The notes beneath the pieces are model-generated. The model had not been told where the DNA came from and made no database searches. It saw only the letters and a list, made by a program, of their open reading frames with translations. This document shows, piece by piece, positions 35,042-44,174 of a stretch of DNA of 64,000 nt. Numbering within the stretch: the first letter of the stretch is position 1; every line of letters begins with the position of its first letter. A program made the translations under genes and the position numbers. Source of the DNA: Fibrobacter sp. (lineage in GTDB: Bacteria; Fibrobacterota; Fibrobacteria; Fibrobacterales; Fibrobacteraceae); contig JAFPWY010000011.1 of NCBI GenBank assembly GCA_017412605.1, positions 310,001-374,000 on the forward strand, in the 5' to 3' direction.

Positions 35042-36127
35042 TTATCCGTGGGCAAACGCCCAGCCGATAACAAAGATGGCGTAGTAGCCGACAATCCAGA
35101 AAATGTCCGATGCCACGACCGGCGCTCCCCAGCGCAAGCTCTTCTTGTTCGGGATGAACCCGCACAGGAGCCCCGCGATGAACCCGTAGAGGTGGGCGAG
35201 GATGTCGGCGTGTTCGCCGATCCCGACGAACGTGGCGAGCGAGGCAGCCCCGCAAAGGGGGGCGAACCGGCGCAGCAGTCCGTGGCTTTCCTTGGGCATC
35301 AGGCGGAACTCCATCACGGAGAGCGCGCCGATGGCAGCGAACACGAACGTGGAAAATCCCAGGCTGCGGAAGTCCGAATGGACTGTGGCTGCGACGCAGA
35401 AGTTCGCCAGCGCACTCGATATGGCGAGGAACGGGACCACCTTCGCCAGAGAGATTCTATAGCTCATCATGCTGAGCACGAGATAGCCCGTGAGCAGGTT
35501 GCCCCCGAGGTGTCTCGAGTCCCCGTGCAACGTCAGTGCCGTGATGCAGCGCCACCATTGCCCGTTCAAGACCTTTTCCGCATCGGAAAGTCCTTCGCCC
35601 TCGATGCCGGGAACGATGCCGGAAAACTGGACCAGCGTGACCGCTGCGGGGACGAGCAGGACCCAGATGGGCTGGAGGCTTGCCTTGAGCGGAAGCGGCT
35701 CGTTGACTTCCCTGGGCGGGTTCTCTCGGTGGTAAAGCCTTATCTGGAACCTGGCCCGCTTTTGGTCATCGAGGTCGACGAAAATCTGGAAAGGCCCGTC
35801 GGGGGAGTGTTCCAGCCGGTGCGTGATTCCCTGCGACAAAAGAACGAGACTCTCGTCGCGAATTTGTTTGTAACCACCCTCGCTGATGCGGATTTCGGTC
35901 GGCTCGATTTCTTCTTCTGCCGGCTGTGTCGCGGTTGTTTGCTCTGCAGCCGGTTGTGTAATAGGTTGTGCTGTAATAGGCTCTGCCTCGGGTGTCGGCG
36001 GCGCCTCGGGCATGGCCGGAATTTTCGGTATGCTCGGCATCTCTTGCGCTGCGGGCTGTTCTTGCGCGTTGCTGACGGGCGGTGCTGTGGGCCTGCGCCT
36101 GACCATAGGGCTCATGAATCTGGGCAT
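35042..36127 (-). CDS. Rhomboid-family intramembrane serine protease with long Pro-rich N-terminus
   Basis: 361 residues. The first ~75 residues are a Pro/Ala/Glu-rich cytoplasmic tail. About 76-140 is a small charged domain. Six membrane helices follow. Catalytic residues are placed as in rhomboids: HGDSRHLGGN (201-210) for the oxyanion region, the serine in LGFST (Ser259) and the histidine in AHLYGF (His312). The usual GxSG is GFST here. It is the last gene of the bamD operon, starting one base after the PHP hydrolase stop. Substrates would be membrane proteins and are unknown. Confidence 0.82.
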   Translation of the reverse strand: MPRFMSPMVRRRPTAPPVSNAQEQPAAQEMPSIPKIPAMPEAPPTPEAEPITAQPITQPAAEQTTATQPAEEEIEPTEIRISEGGYKQIRDESLVLLSQGITHRLEHSPDGPFQIFVDLDDQKRARFQIRLYHRENPPREVNEPLPLKASLQPIWVLLVPAAVTLVQFSGIVPGIEGEGLSDAEKVLNGQWWRCITALTLHGDSRHLGGNLLTGYLVLSMMSYRISLAKVVPFLAISSALANFCVAATVHSDFRSLGFSTFVFAAIGALSVMEFRLMPKESHGLLRRFAPLCGAASLATFVGIGEHADILAHLYGFIAGLLCGFIPNKKSLRWGAPVVASDIFWIVGYYAIFVIGWAFAHG

Positions 36128-36128
36128 G

Positions 36129-37697
36129 CTAACCTACCTTTGCCGCAGATGTCATGGCGAAGTGCCCGGCTGCTGTCTTGCATTCGGCGCGGAGATAGGC
36201 GTAGTCTTCGAAGTCCATCGTGATATCGGAAGAAGCGCGCGCCAGCACCATGCTGTGCAGGTCCACGACTTCCTTGTCTGCAATCTTGCCGTCGATTTTG
36301 CGCTTCCTGCCGAAAATGCGGATGTAGCGGAAGCATCCGCCCATGTCGTTCGTGCAGCGGGCGTGGAAATGGATGCGTTTACCGTCGCGTTCCCACCAGA
36401 GCGCAGGACCGTCGGTAATGTAGCAGTTGTCGCTTGCGAACGCCTCATTCAAGCCTTCCAGCGAAAGTCCGTCCTTCGCGCCTTGCTCCTCGAGCTTCAC
36501 GACCGTCCGGACTTTTCCGAACACGTGGTCTCTCGAGTGTTTCAGCGTGAGCAGCGGGAACCCGACAGCCGTGGTGTCGTTCAAGTCGCCGTGGGCATCG
36601 TTTCCGCCGATGGGAAGCAAGTAGTTTTCCTTGCCGAGCTCGCTTATCCAGAATTCCCTGCCCAGCATGAACCCTTCGTCTTTCATCCCGTTCCAAAACT
36701 GGATGCCGCGAATCTTGTGCGTCGCGTCCAGGTTCAAATCCTTGTGGCTCCAGTAGCCGCGACGGAATACAAATTTTTCGATGATTCCCATCGGTTGCAT
36801 AGGATGGGCTGCGAAGCAGTGGGCTCCAGTCACTTTCAGGTGGTCCGGGATTTTCCGGGTAGGCATGTTGTCGAGCCAGTAACGTCCGCAGTCGCCGAGA
36901 CCCGGCAGGTATTCGTCGGGAGCAAGGACCGTCATGTGGACGTTTTCGCCCTTGGAGTTCCCGGCAGAGACTTCTTCGCCGGCAAGCAGCAGCGGGTATT
37001 TTTCCGGGAGCGCAGCAATCTCGTCCCTGAGTGCCTGGAACCTGGGCATGGGCGACTCCGCTTCACGCGTGTAGTCCTCGGTGGTGAAGGCGAAGTCGTA
37101 GGCGTGGTCCGTGCAGCACACGAAATCAAGGCCGACCGCCTTTGCCGCCTGCTGGAAAACCTTGGGTGTGGCGCCGAATTCCACGTGGTCGGCGGAGTAG
37201 TGCGTGTGACAGTGCATTTCTCCGGCGGCATATCCGGGCGCTTTCGGAAGAGCTTCGGAAAGCACTTGCAGGGTGAGCGGCTCGGCTCGCAGTCCCGGCA
37301 GACTCCAGCGCCTGAACGTGCGCACTTTCCCGTCGGCAATGCGCTTTACCGTGAATTCGACGTAAATGCAGTAGCGGCCCGGCTGAATCCTTTCGAGTGG
37401 GAGTGGGTGAAATTCAAATTGTTGCGTCGCTTCGATGTTGAGCGGAATTTCCCGCACATCCCATGCGGATCTGGGGGCGTCCTGTGCGGCGATGGTCACC
37501 TTGGCCTGTTCCAACACGACAGGGAAGCGGTTCGCGTCGCGCAAAACAATCCAGAGCACGGGTGTTTCACCGGGAACGGCCTGGAATGCCATGTCTGCAA
37601 TAATTTCGGGCCAGGGCCTGAACAGGAGCGACCACGGCAACTTGAACTTGAAGTGCGTCTCTGCGTAATGCAGCTTTTCCCAAGGTGCGAAAATCAT
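36129..37697 (-). CDS. PHP-domain metal-dependent hydrolase (CehA/McbA-like)
   Basis: 522 residues, no signal peptide. About 1-150 is a beta-rich domain. The PHP domain starts at MHCHTHYSADH (161-171) and continues with CCTDHAYDF, GEEVSAG, AHPMQP and GGNDAHGDLND, the metal ligands expected of this fold. PHP enzymes hydrolyse phosphoesters, but many CehA-like members have other substrates, so the reaction is open. Its ATG overlaps the TGA of the upstream barrel-like gene by one base. Its stop is one base from the rhomboid start, so it is tightly coupled in the bamD operon. Confidence 0.85.
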   Translation of the reverse strand: MIFAPWEKLHYAETHFKFKLPWSLLFRPWPEIIADMAFQAVPGETPVLWIVLRDANRFPVVLEQAKVTIAAQDAPRSAWDVREIPLNIEATQQFEFHPLPLERIQPGRYCIYVEFTVKRIADGKVRTFRRWSLPGLRAEPLTLQVLSEALPKAPGYAAGEMHCHTHYSADHVEFGATPKVFQQAAKAVGLDFVCCTDHAYDFAFTTEDYTREAESPMPRFQALRDEIAALPEKYPLLLAGEEVSAGNSKGENVHMTVLAPDEYLPGLGDCGRYWLDNMPTRKIPDHLKVTGAHCFAAHPMQPMGIIEKFVFRRGYWSHKDLNLDATHKIRGIQFWNGMKDEGFMLGREFWISELGKENYLLPIGGNDAHGDLNDTTAVGFPLLTLKHSRDHVFGKVRTVVKLEEQGAKDGLSLEGLNEAFASDNCYITDGPALWWERDGKRIHFHARCTNDMGGCFRYIRIFGRKRKIDGKIADKEVVDLHSMVLARASSDITMDFEDYAYLRAECKTAAGHFAMTSAAKVG

Positions 37698-38950
37698 CAG
37701 GGCCTCGCGTTTGTCGTCGAGGTTTCAGTCGCTTTTTCTTCTAGTTTCTTGGGTTCGCTTTTTTGTTCGGTCTTTTGTACGCTTTGGGATTCGTTTTTAG
37801 GGGCGGGTGCAGCGGCCTTTGTTGTCGTGTCAGCTGTTGCCGGGGCGGGTGCAGCGGCCTTTGCCGTTGTGTCTACAGGGGCTGCTGTCGAGTCCGCGAC
37901 TTTGTTTGTCGTATCAGCCTTTACTGTGTCGGCGGCAGTCTTGGTTGTATCGGCAGCCTTTGTGGAGTCTGTCATCGCTTTTGTCGTGTCTGCTGCAGTC
38001 TTCGCCGAGTCAGCGGTCGTCTTCGCTGAATCTGTCTTTGTCGTGTCGGTTGCCGCGGCTGTCGAATCGGCCTTCTTCGCTGTCGGCTTGTCCGCCTTGG
38101 TATCCTTGTCCGTCTTGCTTGCGCCAATCTTCTTGGGGGCCTTGCTGCTGTCGGTAGCCGTGGTGTCTATCTTGGGGTAGTTCCACAGACCGAACCCTAC
38201 GCGAATCTGCATCTGCAAGCCGCCGATGTTCCACTTGGCCTTCTCTGTGGGACCGTCAGGCACGATGTTCGCGTAGCTCTTTTTTGACTTGACCGGGATG
38301 GAACTGTATCCGATGTCGCCGAACACGTTGATTCCCTTCCAGCTGGTGATCAAGTAGCCGACGCTGAATCCGAAACCTCCGCCGTACAGAGGAGTTTCTG
38401 CGTCGATTTTTCCCCAGGACGAGTAGATTTCTGTGCCCGGTAGAACCCAGTACCAGCGGACGGCCACGCTGAACAGGCTTTCTCCGGTGAGGGTCATCAG
38501 GTTCTTGGGAATGGCGAGACGGTATTCCAGGAACAGCGGCATGCCCTGGATTGTGTACTCGTAGTGGTGGGTGTTGTTCCTACGGTCGGTCAAGACGACG
38601 GATTCGTGGTCGTAGATGAACGAGAGCCCTAGGCTAAAGAAGTTGTCTCGAAAGGGCTGGAATTGTAGGCCACCGCTAATGGGGAAGCAGAAATTGACCT
38701 TCTGGAAATCCTGCTTTGCGACCGTCAAGGATTCGCTTTCGGTAATTGCCTGACTGTAGAATTCCCTATAGATGGTATCGACCGCGTGCTGGAAGTATTC
38801 ACGTTCTTCGAAGCTTAGGAACGAAATTGCCGGCTGCAGGAATATGGATATGCGGCCGTTGTCGTGTTCGACTTTATCCGTATCGGCAAGGACCATTGCC
38901 GCAAAGAGCAATACGCAAAGTACAGTCTTTAGAAACAGCGGTCTCTTCAT
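37697..38950 (-). CDS. Exported barrel-like protein with Lys/Ala/Thr/Asp-rich tail
   Basis: 417 residues. A signal peptide (MKRPLFLKTV to VLAD) is followed by about 240 residues of alternating aromatic/polar strands (VAVRWYWVLPG, GGGFGFSVGYL, MQIRVGFGLW), typical of an outer-membrane beta-barrel. The last ~165 residues are low complexity: repeated DTTK, DSAKT and AAAPAP units. They probably form an extended periplasmic or peptidoglycan-associated tail. It lies between bamD and the PHP hydrolase and is translationally coupled to the latter. I do not recognise a family. Confidence 0.72.
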   Translation of the reverse strand: MKRPLFLKTVLCVLLFAAMVLADTDKVEHDNGRISIFLQPAISFLSFEEREYFQHAVDTIYREFYSQAITESESLTVAKQDFQKVNFCFPISGGLQFQPFRDNFFSLGLSFIYDHESVVLTDRRNNTHHYEYTIQGMPLFLEYRLAIPKNLMTLTGESLFSVAVRWYWVLPGTEIYSSWGKIDAETPLYGGGFGFSVGYLITSWKGINVFGDIGYSSIPVKSKKSYANIVPDGPTEKAKWNIGGLQMQIRVGFGLWNYPKIDTTATDSSKAPKKIGASKTDKDTKADKPTAKKADSTAAATDTTKTDSAKTTADSAKTAADTTKAMTDSTKAADTTKTAADTVKADTTNKVADSTAAPVDTTAKAAAPAPATADTTTKAAAPAPKNESQSVQKTEQKSEPKKLEEKATETSTTNARP

Positions 38951-38959
38951 TCTGCGGAC

Positions 38960-39811
38960 CTAGTTCGTCATTTCCTTTTCTTCTTTCTGGACGCGGTTCT
39001 TTTCGGCGTCTTTCTTCAGCTTCTTTGCGAATTTGGTTTCGGCTTTCGCAATTTTCTTTTCGGTCTTTTCAATTTTTTTGAGGACAGCCTCGTCTGAACC
39101 CATGTCGTTGCGGGCAATTTCAAGGTACGAACGTGCGGCGTCAAATTGGTCCAGCTTGGTGTAGGCTTCGGTTATCATGAACAGCGATTCCTGCCTGCGC
39201 TTGGATTTGGGATAGTTGTCCAGGAATTCCTTCAGGTAGATGACTGTGGCCTGGGGCTTGTCCATGCGCATGTAGAGGCGGGCTGTCTGAAATTCCTTTT
39301 CGGCCAAGCGTTCCACGAGCTGCTCGTAGTAGTAGTTTACCGAGTCACGGAGAGGGGTTTCGGGATAGTCGTCCAGGTACCGTTCGAAATCCTTCATGGC
39401 GGTGGTCGTGTTGCTTTCGTCTCGGGATACCTTAAATTCCATGTTGTATGATGATACTGCTTTGCGGTAGGCAGCCGTTTCGGCGAACGGGGAACCGGGG
39501 AAGTTCAATACGAAACTGCCGTACTCCCCTCGAGCCTCGATCCATTCTTCGAGGTTGAAGTAGCTTTCGGCCAAGAGGAACTGGCTCTTTTCCATGTAGC
39601 CTGTTCCAGCGCACAAGGAAAGAATGTCTTCCAGCTTGTCTTGGGCGCGTCCGTATTTCGCTCTCTTGAACAGGTCTTCTGCGACTTCATATTTTTCGCG
39701 GCAAAACTCGGTATGGGACTTTTTGTCTTTGCCGGAACCGGCACAACCGGCCAGGAGTGCTGCGCTTAAAAAAATCGGGAAGAAGAGAGTGCACTTTTCG
39801 AATACGTTCAT
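38960..39811 (-). CDS. bamD: Outer-membrane assembly lipoprotein BamD
   Basis: 283 residues with lipobox LLAGC (Cys23). The body consists of TPR-like helical repeats with YfiO features (LFKRAKYGRAQDKLE, LLAESYFNLEEWIEA, FERYLDDYPETPLRD, YLKEFLDNYPKSKRRQ). BamD binds BamA and helps fold outer-membrane barrels. The C-terminal ~60 residues form an extra Lys/Glu-rich helix not needed in the family. It is the first gene of a four-gene minus-strand operon and divergent from the LptF/LptG operon. Confidence 0.88.
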   Translation of the reverse strand: MNVFEKCTLFFPIFLSAALLAGCAGSGKDKKSHTEFCREKYEVAEDLFKRAKYGRAQDKLEDILSLCAGTGYMEKSQFLLAESYFNLEEWIEARGEYGSFVLNFPGSPFAETAAYRKAVSSYNMEFKVSRDESNTTTAMKDFERYLDDYPETPLRDSVNYYYEQLVERLAEKEFQTARLYMRMDKPQATVIYLKEFLDNYPKSKRRQESLFMITEAYTKLDQFDAARSYLEIARNDMGSDEAVLKKIEKTEKKIAKAETKFAKKLKKDAEKNRVQKEEKEMTN

Positions 39812-39828
39812 TTTTTTTTCTTTGGTTA

Positions 39829-39854
39829 ATTCTACTTTTGGGATGTAAAGTAGA
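39829..39854. promoter_or_regulatory. Inverted repeat in the 64-bp bamD/lptF divergent promoter region
   Basis: TTCTACTTT-N8-AAAGTAGAA is a perfect 9-bp inverted repeat in the middle of the short gap between the two divergent envelope operons. It could be an operator serving both. No T-run follows it in a position that would suit a terminator. Confidence 0.45.
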
Positions 39855-39875
39855 AAAAAGAAGACCGATAGAAAA

Positions 39876-41279
39876 ATGATTTTAGTCCGCTATGTCTTGA
39901 AAGAGCTGATTGCGCCCTTCCTGGCGTCTCTTTTCGGTATCACTTTTTTGTTTGTGGTCGATTTTCTTGTCAAAATTTTGGATAATGTCCTTTCGAAAGG
40001 CCTGCCTGCTTCGACGGTTCTTGAAATATTCGTTTTGAACCTCGCATGGATGTTGTCGCTTTCCATCCCGATGGCCGTTCTTGTGGCATGCCTCATGTCG
40101 TTTGGACGTATGTCGGGGGATCAGGAAATTACGGCGGTAAAAGCGGCCGGAGTATCGCCGGTGTCCTTGATTCGTCCGGTTTTTATTGTGGGCATGTTGC
40201 TCTCGGTCCTTTTGATGCTGTTTAACAACTGGGTGCTGCCTGAAGCGAATCACCGTTCTGTTGAACTGATGAATGCCGTCTCCCGCAAAAAGCCCCATGT
40301 GTTTATCGATGCTGGCAAGTTGATTACGCAATTCCCGGATGTCCAGCTTTGGGTGAGCCGAATTGACCCGTCGTCGGGGACGCTTTACGGAATCCAGGTC
40401 TTTGAACTGGAACACAAGGGCCCCCCGCGAATCGTGTATGCCGACAGCGCCTCGATGGAATACGTCGACAACGGTGCTACACTCATGTTCAAGCTCCGTA
40501 GCGGGGAAACCCATGTTGTCGATGCGGATGATCCCAGCAACTATTTCCGTATAAGGTTCTTTGCGCAGGACCTGGCTCTCAAGAATGTGGATGATCGCCT
40601 GGAACGCCGTAGCCGTAGCTATAGGAGCGACCGCGAGATGCCTGTTGAGATGATGCTCGATGTGGTCCATGACGCCGAAGCCCGGTACGATACGGCCCTT
40701 ATGGATGCGAAGGAACGGAGACTCTCTTCCTTGAATGAGTTGCGTGCTCGGCTGGAATTGGATTCGATTGTTCCGTCTGGGGTGAATTCTCCGTATGTGG
40801 CGGATGATTCCAATAAAGTCATGCGCTCGCTTTCTAGACTCCGTATGAGCGAGATGTCCGTGCTCAGGACAACGGAACGCCTGCACAACCGCATGGAAAC
40901 CGAGAAGAAACGTTCTGCCCAGTATCTCGTGGAAATCCACAAGAAGTTCAGCACTTCTGCCGCCTGTCTTGTCTTTATTCTTATCGGAGCTCCGCTGGGT
41001 ATCATGGCCCGCAAAGGCGGTATCGGCACGGGCATTATTTACAGCCTTGCTTTCTTTGTCATTTTCTGGGTCTGCCTTATTGGCGGCGAAAACCTGGCTG
41101 ACCGCCTTATCATATCCCCTGAACTGGCTATGTGGGCCCCGAACATCATCATCGGCGTTTTTGGCATATTTATCACGATTGCCATGGTGCGTGACCGTTT
41201 CTCTGGCGATTCGAAGTTCTTCCGTGCGGTACACAAGGTGGGACACTTGTTCTCGTTTATCACGAAGAGGTTCGGATGA
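39876..41279 (+). CDS. lptF: LptF/LptG-family lipopolysaccharide export permease
   Basis: 467 residues with three membrane helices at each end and a periplasmic beta-jellyroll domain between. It starts with the family sequence VRYVLKELIAPFLASLFG and has SIPMAVLVACLMSFGRMS, typical of the LptF/LptG family. A long charged helical insertion (about 255-350) is unusual and may form a coiled coil. With LptG and the ATPase LptB, it extracts LPS from the inner membrane. Its stop overlaps the next gene's start (ATGA). It is the first gene of a five-gene operon. F and G are hard to tell apart here; the order F then G is the usual one. Confidence 0.85.
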   Translation: MILVRYVLKELIAPFLASLFGITFLFVVDFLVKILDNVLSKGLPASTVLEIFVLNLAWMLSLSIPMAVLVACLMSFGRMSGDQEITAVKAAGVSPVSLIRPVFIVGMLLSVLLMLFNNWVLPEANHRSVELMNAVSRKKPHVFIDAGKLITQFPDVQLWVSRIDPSSGTLYGIQVFELEHKGPPRIVYADSASMEYVDNGATLMFKLRSGETHVVDADDPSNYFRIRFFAQDLALKNVDDRLERRSRSYRSDREMPVEMMLDVVHDAEARYDTALMDAKERRLSSLNELRARLELDSIVPSGVNSPYVADDSNKVMRSLSRLRMSEMSVLRTTERLHNRMETEKKRSAQYLVEIHKKFSTSAACLVFILIGAPLGIMARKGGIGTGIIYSLAFFVIFWVCLIGGENLADRLIISPELAMWAPNIIIGVFGIFITIAMVRDRFSGDSKFFRAVHKVGHLFSFITKRFG

Positions 41280-42373
41280 GATTCCCGCGGTACCTTGTCT
41301 GGAATTTCGTGAAGATGTTCCTTATCGTGGTGATAGGGGCAATCTTGGTGTTTGCACTCATTGACTTCGTGGGCAATATCAAGACGTGGCTGGCCCGTGA
41401 CATGAAGGACGTGGGTGACTATTATCTGAGTTACCTGCCCTACATGGTGTACCTGATTTCCCCGGTGGCCCTTTTTATCGCGGTCATCGCGTCTGTGGGC
41501 AATATGGCACGCCATCTCGAAATGTGCGCAATGCAAAGTTCCGGACAGGGCCCGTTCAAGACACTCATGCCCATATTCCTCATCGGCATCCTGGTCTCTG
41601 TCGGGTCTTACGAGATGAGCGAACGCTGGCTTCCCGATGCCAACCACAGGCGCTTTGAGATCATGGAGACGAATGCCCAAAAGCGCAAGAATCCGCGTAT
41701 CAAGGAAAAGCAGAACTTTACGTTTATCGACAACGAGAAGGCCAGCTGGTATTTCAAGTTCTATTCGGGGACCAAGAGGATGGGGCGCGATGTCGTTCTG
41801 TTGCTCCGTGACGAGGGTCGCCTGGTGGAACGTTATGATGCGAGTGTCGTGCGCTGGATTGAGGAAGATAGTAGCTCTGTCGGTTATTGGCGCATGGAAC
41901 GTGGATTCCACCGCGTTTTCCGCAAGGATGGCACGGTGAGTGTCAATCCGTATCAGAGGGAATCTCTCGCGAACAGGCTGGGTACGCATCCCGATGACTT
42001 GATTAACGAACGCCAGATTGCAGACGAGATGGATTCCAAGATGGTCAAGCAGCGTATAGACGTGCTGCGCCGTTCCGGCGAAGATACCCGCGTTATGGAA
42101 ACGGCCCTCCATTTCAAGCGGTCTGCGCACTGGATGAACCTTGTCGTTCTGCTTATCGGGGCTGCTCTCTGCCACCGCTTTAGCCGTTCGGGAGGGCTTT
42201 CCCAGAAGTTCGGAGTTGGCCTTTTGATTGTGTTTAGCTATTATATCCTGGAAAGAATCGGGTTGAAGATGGGCGAGAACGGGGCCTTGACTCCGTTTAT
42301 GGCCGCATGGATTAGTCATTACGTTTACGCGTTGCTGGCATCCATTATGCTTTATCGTTCTTTCCGCTTGTAA
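41276..42373 (+). CDS. lptG: LptF/LptG-family lipopolysaccharide export permease, second subunit
   Basis: 365 residues, about the usual family length. It opens RFPRYLVWNFVKMFL, followed by a DFVGNIKTWL segment, membrane helices, a jellyroll region and C-terminal helices (VLLIGAALCHRFSR, ILERIGLKMGENG). It overlaps lptF by four bases. It is expected to form the LptB2FG transporter with lptF. lptB, lptA and lptC are not in the window. Confidence 0.85.
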   Translation: MRFPRYLVWNFVKMFLIVVIGAILVFALIDFVGNIKTWLARDMKDVGDYYLSYLPYMVYLISPVALFIAVIASVGNMARHLEMCAMQSSGQGPFKTLMPIFLIGILVSVGSYEMSERWLPDANHRRFEIMETNAQKRKNPRIKEKQNFTFIDNEKASWYFKFYSGTKRMGRDVVLLLRDEGRLVERYDASVVRWIEEDSSSVGYWRMERGFHRVFRKDGTVSVNPYQRESLANRLGTHPDDLINERQIADEMDSKMVKQRIDVLRRSGEDTRVMETALHFKRSAHWMNLVVLLIGAALCHRFSRSGGLSQKFGVGLLIVFSYYILERIGLKMGENGALTPFMAAWISHYVYALLASIMLYRSFRL

Positions 42374-42385
42374 GGGGAAACTTGT

Positions 42386-44173
42386 ATGTCGGATATATTG
42401 TTTGTTCTATCGGGGCTTCTGCTTGGACTTGCCTTCAAAGGCGGTATGTGGCTGTTCCTGATTCCGTTTGCCGGAGTGGCCTGTGCGCTGGCCATTATGA
42501 ACCGTCCTAGGCTCCCGGGCGGCAAGACTGCCAATATTCCCGTCGTGACTCGGGCAATTCGAGCGACTGGCCTTGTTCCCGCCACGACTCCCGACTTGCG
42601 TTCCGAATACAAGGATGTCCAGCAGGAATACAACGAACCGAATTCGACACTCAAGGTCAACCAGGTCTGGAACCGTGCCGACGCCGACATCGACAAGGCT
42701 TTCCACGACATGCTCGTCGGCCTCAGGGGACTTGTCCCGGCGGCGAACTCCCTGCTCATCCTTTCGCGCGTCAGCTCCAGTGAATGGGGCGTGCGCTCCT
42801 TCTACAACGATGGGAGCACGCAGATTGCGACTGATATCAAGATTGGCGAGAATTCCGGCATCCTTGGACAGCTTTTCCGCCCCGGGGTGGACCGCCTGCT
42901 CGAAGGGGACCTCACGGGAGGCAAGGCGCTGCTCTACTACTTGGACAATCCGAGCATCAAGTCTATCGTGGCCGTTCCCGTGTTCGACCGCAACAAGAAC
43001 CGTGCCGGTGCGCTGATTATCGACTCCGTCTATCCGAATGCGTTTAATACCAACACGGCGCTCGCCCTTTCGTATATTGCAAACAACATAGACATGCTGG
43101 GCTACAAGAGCTACGCTTCTGCCAAGAACTACATCGAGCAGCAGCAGTTCAGCGTGCTGTACTACTACCAGCGCAAGTTCTTCCAGACGATGAGCGTCAA
43201 GGATATCTACAGGCAGATTTTCGAGTACGTCAAGGAGAACATTCCCTTTGACCGTCTTCTGGTTCTTGCCCTCGACAAGCCGAACGAAGGCATTGGTCAC
43301 GTGGTGTTCTGTGACGGCGTGGATTCCGAGCAGTTCGTCAACAAGCAGTTTACCTTGAACGACAAGGGCATCTGTGTGCTCGCGCTCATGCGCAACCGCT
43401 TCATGGAACGCGATTTCAGCAACGGGTTCAGCGAATATGTGCCGCGCATCGACAACCAGGAAAAGCGCAACATGGACTTGCTGCAGTTGCTCGTGATGCC
43501 TGTTCCGACCGAGGCGGGTGCCGAGATGGCGGAGTTGGCCATCTGTCTCGAGAGCCGTTTCTCGGGCCGCTACTCCGAACACGAGAAGGAACTGCTCAAG
43601 GCGTTTGCCGGCGTGGCCGGATTCGCTTACGATCGCGCCCGCAAGTTTGAACACGGCAAGGACCTCGCCATGCGCGATGGCCTGACTGGGCTCATCAACC
43701 ACCGCACTTTGCACGAAAGTTTCCGCACCGAAAAGATCCGCGCCGACCGCAAGGGTTACAACATCGGCGTGCTGATGATGGATATCGACCATTTCAAGAA
43801 GGTGAACGATACCTACGGCCATCCCATCGGCGATGTGGTCATCAAGGGTATTGCCGATGCCATCAGTGGCGAAATTCGCAAGGAGATTGACGTGGTCGCC
43901 CGTTACGGCGGCGAAGAGTTTGTCGTGGGTCTCATCGATACGACTCCCGAAGGCATGGTCGAGACTGCGGAACGCATCCGCAAGGCCGTGGGCAAGCTTG
44001 TGTTCGATGTCCACCAGTCCGAACCGCTCCGCGTGACCGTGAGCATCGGCGCCTACCTCGTGACTCCGGATTTCCACGACATGAAGGCTGCGCTGAACAA
44101 CGCCGACCAGGCACTGTACAAGGCGAAGGAAGGCGGGCGCAATCAGGTCATCCAGTACAAGCTGGAGCAGTAG
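42386..44173 (+). CDS. Membrane-anchored GAF-GGDEF diguanylate cyclase
   Basis: 595 residues. Two N-terminal membrane helices (about 1-40) are followed by two GAF-like sensor regions (about 100-250 and 270-415) and a GGDEF domain (about 425-595). The active-site loop is ARYGGEEFVV, and RDGLTGLINHRTL and MDIDHFKKVNDTYGH are intact, so c-di-GMP synthesis is expected. The residues before the loop read RKEIDVVAR, without a canonical RxxD inhibitory site. It begins 12 bases after lptG with AAGGGGAAA as ribosome site, and the symporter gene follows after one base. Coupling of c-di-GMP signalling to envelope genes is inference. Confidence 0.88.
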   Translation: MSDILFVLSGLLLGLAFKGGMWLFLIPFAGVACALAIMNRPRLPGGKTANIPVVTRAIRATGLVPATTPDLRSEYKDVQQEYNEPNSTLKVNQVWNRADADIDKAFHDMLVGLRGLVPAANSLLILSRVSSSEWGVRSFYNDGSTQIATDIKIGENSGILGQLFRPGVDRLLEGDLTGGKALLYYLDNPSIKSIVAVPVFDRNKNRAGALIIDSVYPNAFNTNTALALSYIANNIDMLGYKSYASAKNYIEQQQFSVLYYYQRKFFQTMSVKDIYRQIFEYVKENIPFDRLLVLALDKPNEGIGHVVFCDGVDSEQFVNKQFTLNDKGICVLALMRNRFMERDFSNGFSEYVPRIDNQEKRNMDLLQLLVMPVPTEAGAEMAELAICLESRFSGRYSEHEKELLKAFAGVAGFAYDRARKFEHGKDLAMRDGLTGLINHRTLHESFRTEKIRADRKGYNIGVLMMDIDHFKKVNDTYGHPIGDVVIKGIADAISGEIRKEIDVVARYGGEEFVVGLIDTTPEGMVETAERIRKAVGKLVFDVHQSEPLRVTVSIGAYLVTPDFHDMKAALNNADQALYKAKEGGRNQVIQYKLEQ

Positions 44174-44174
44174 T

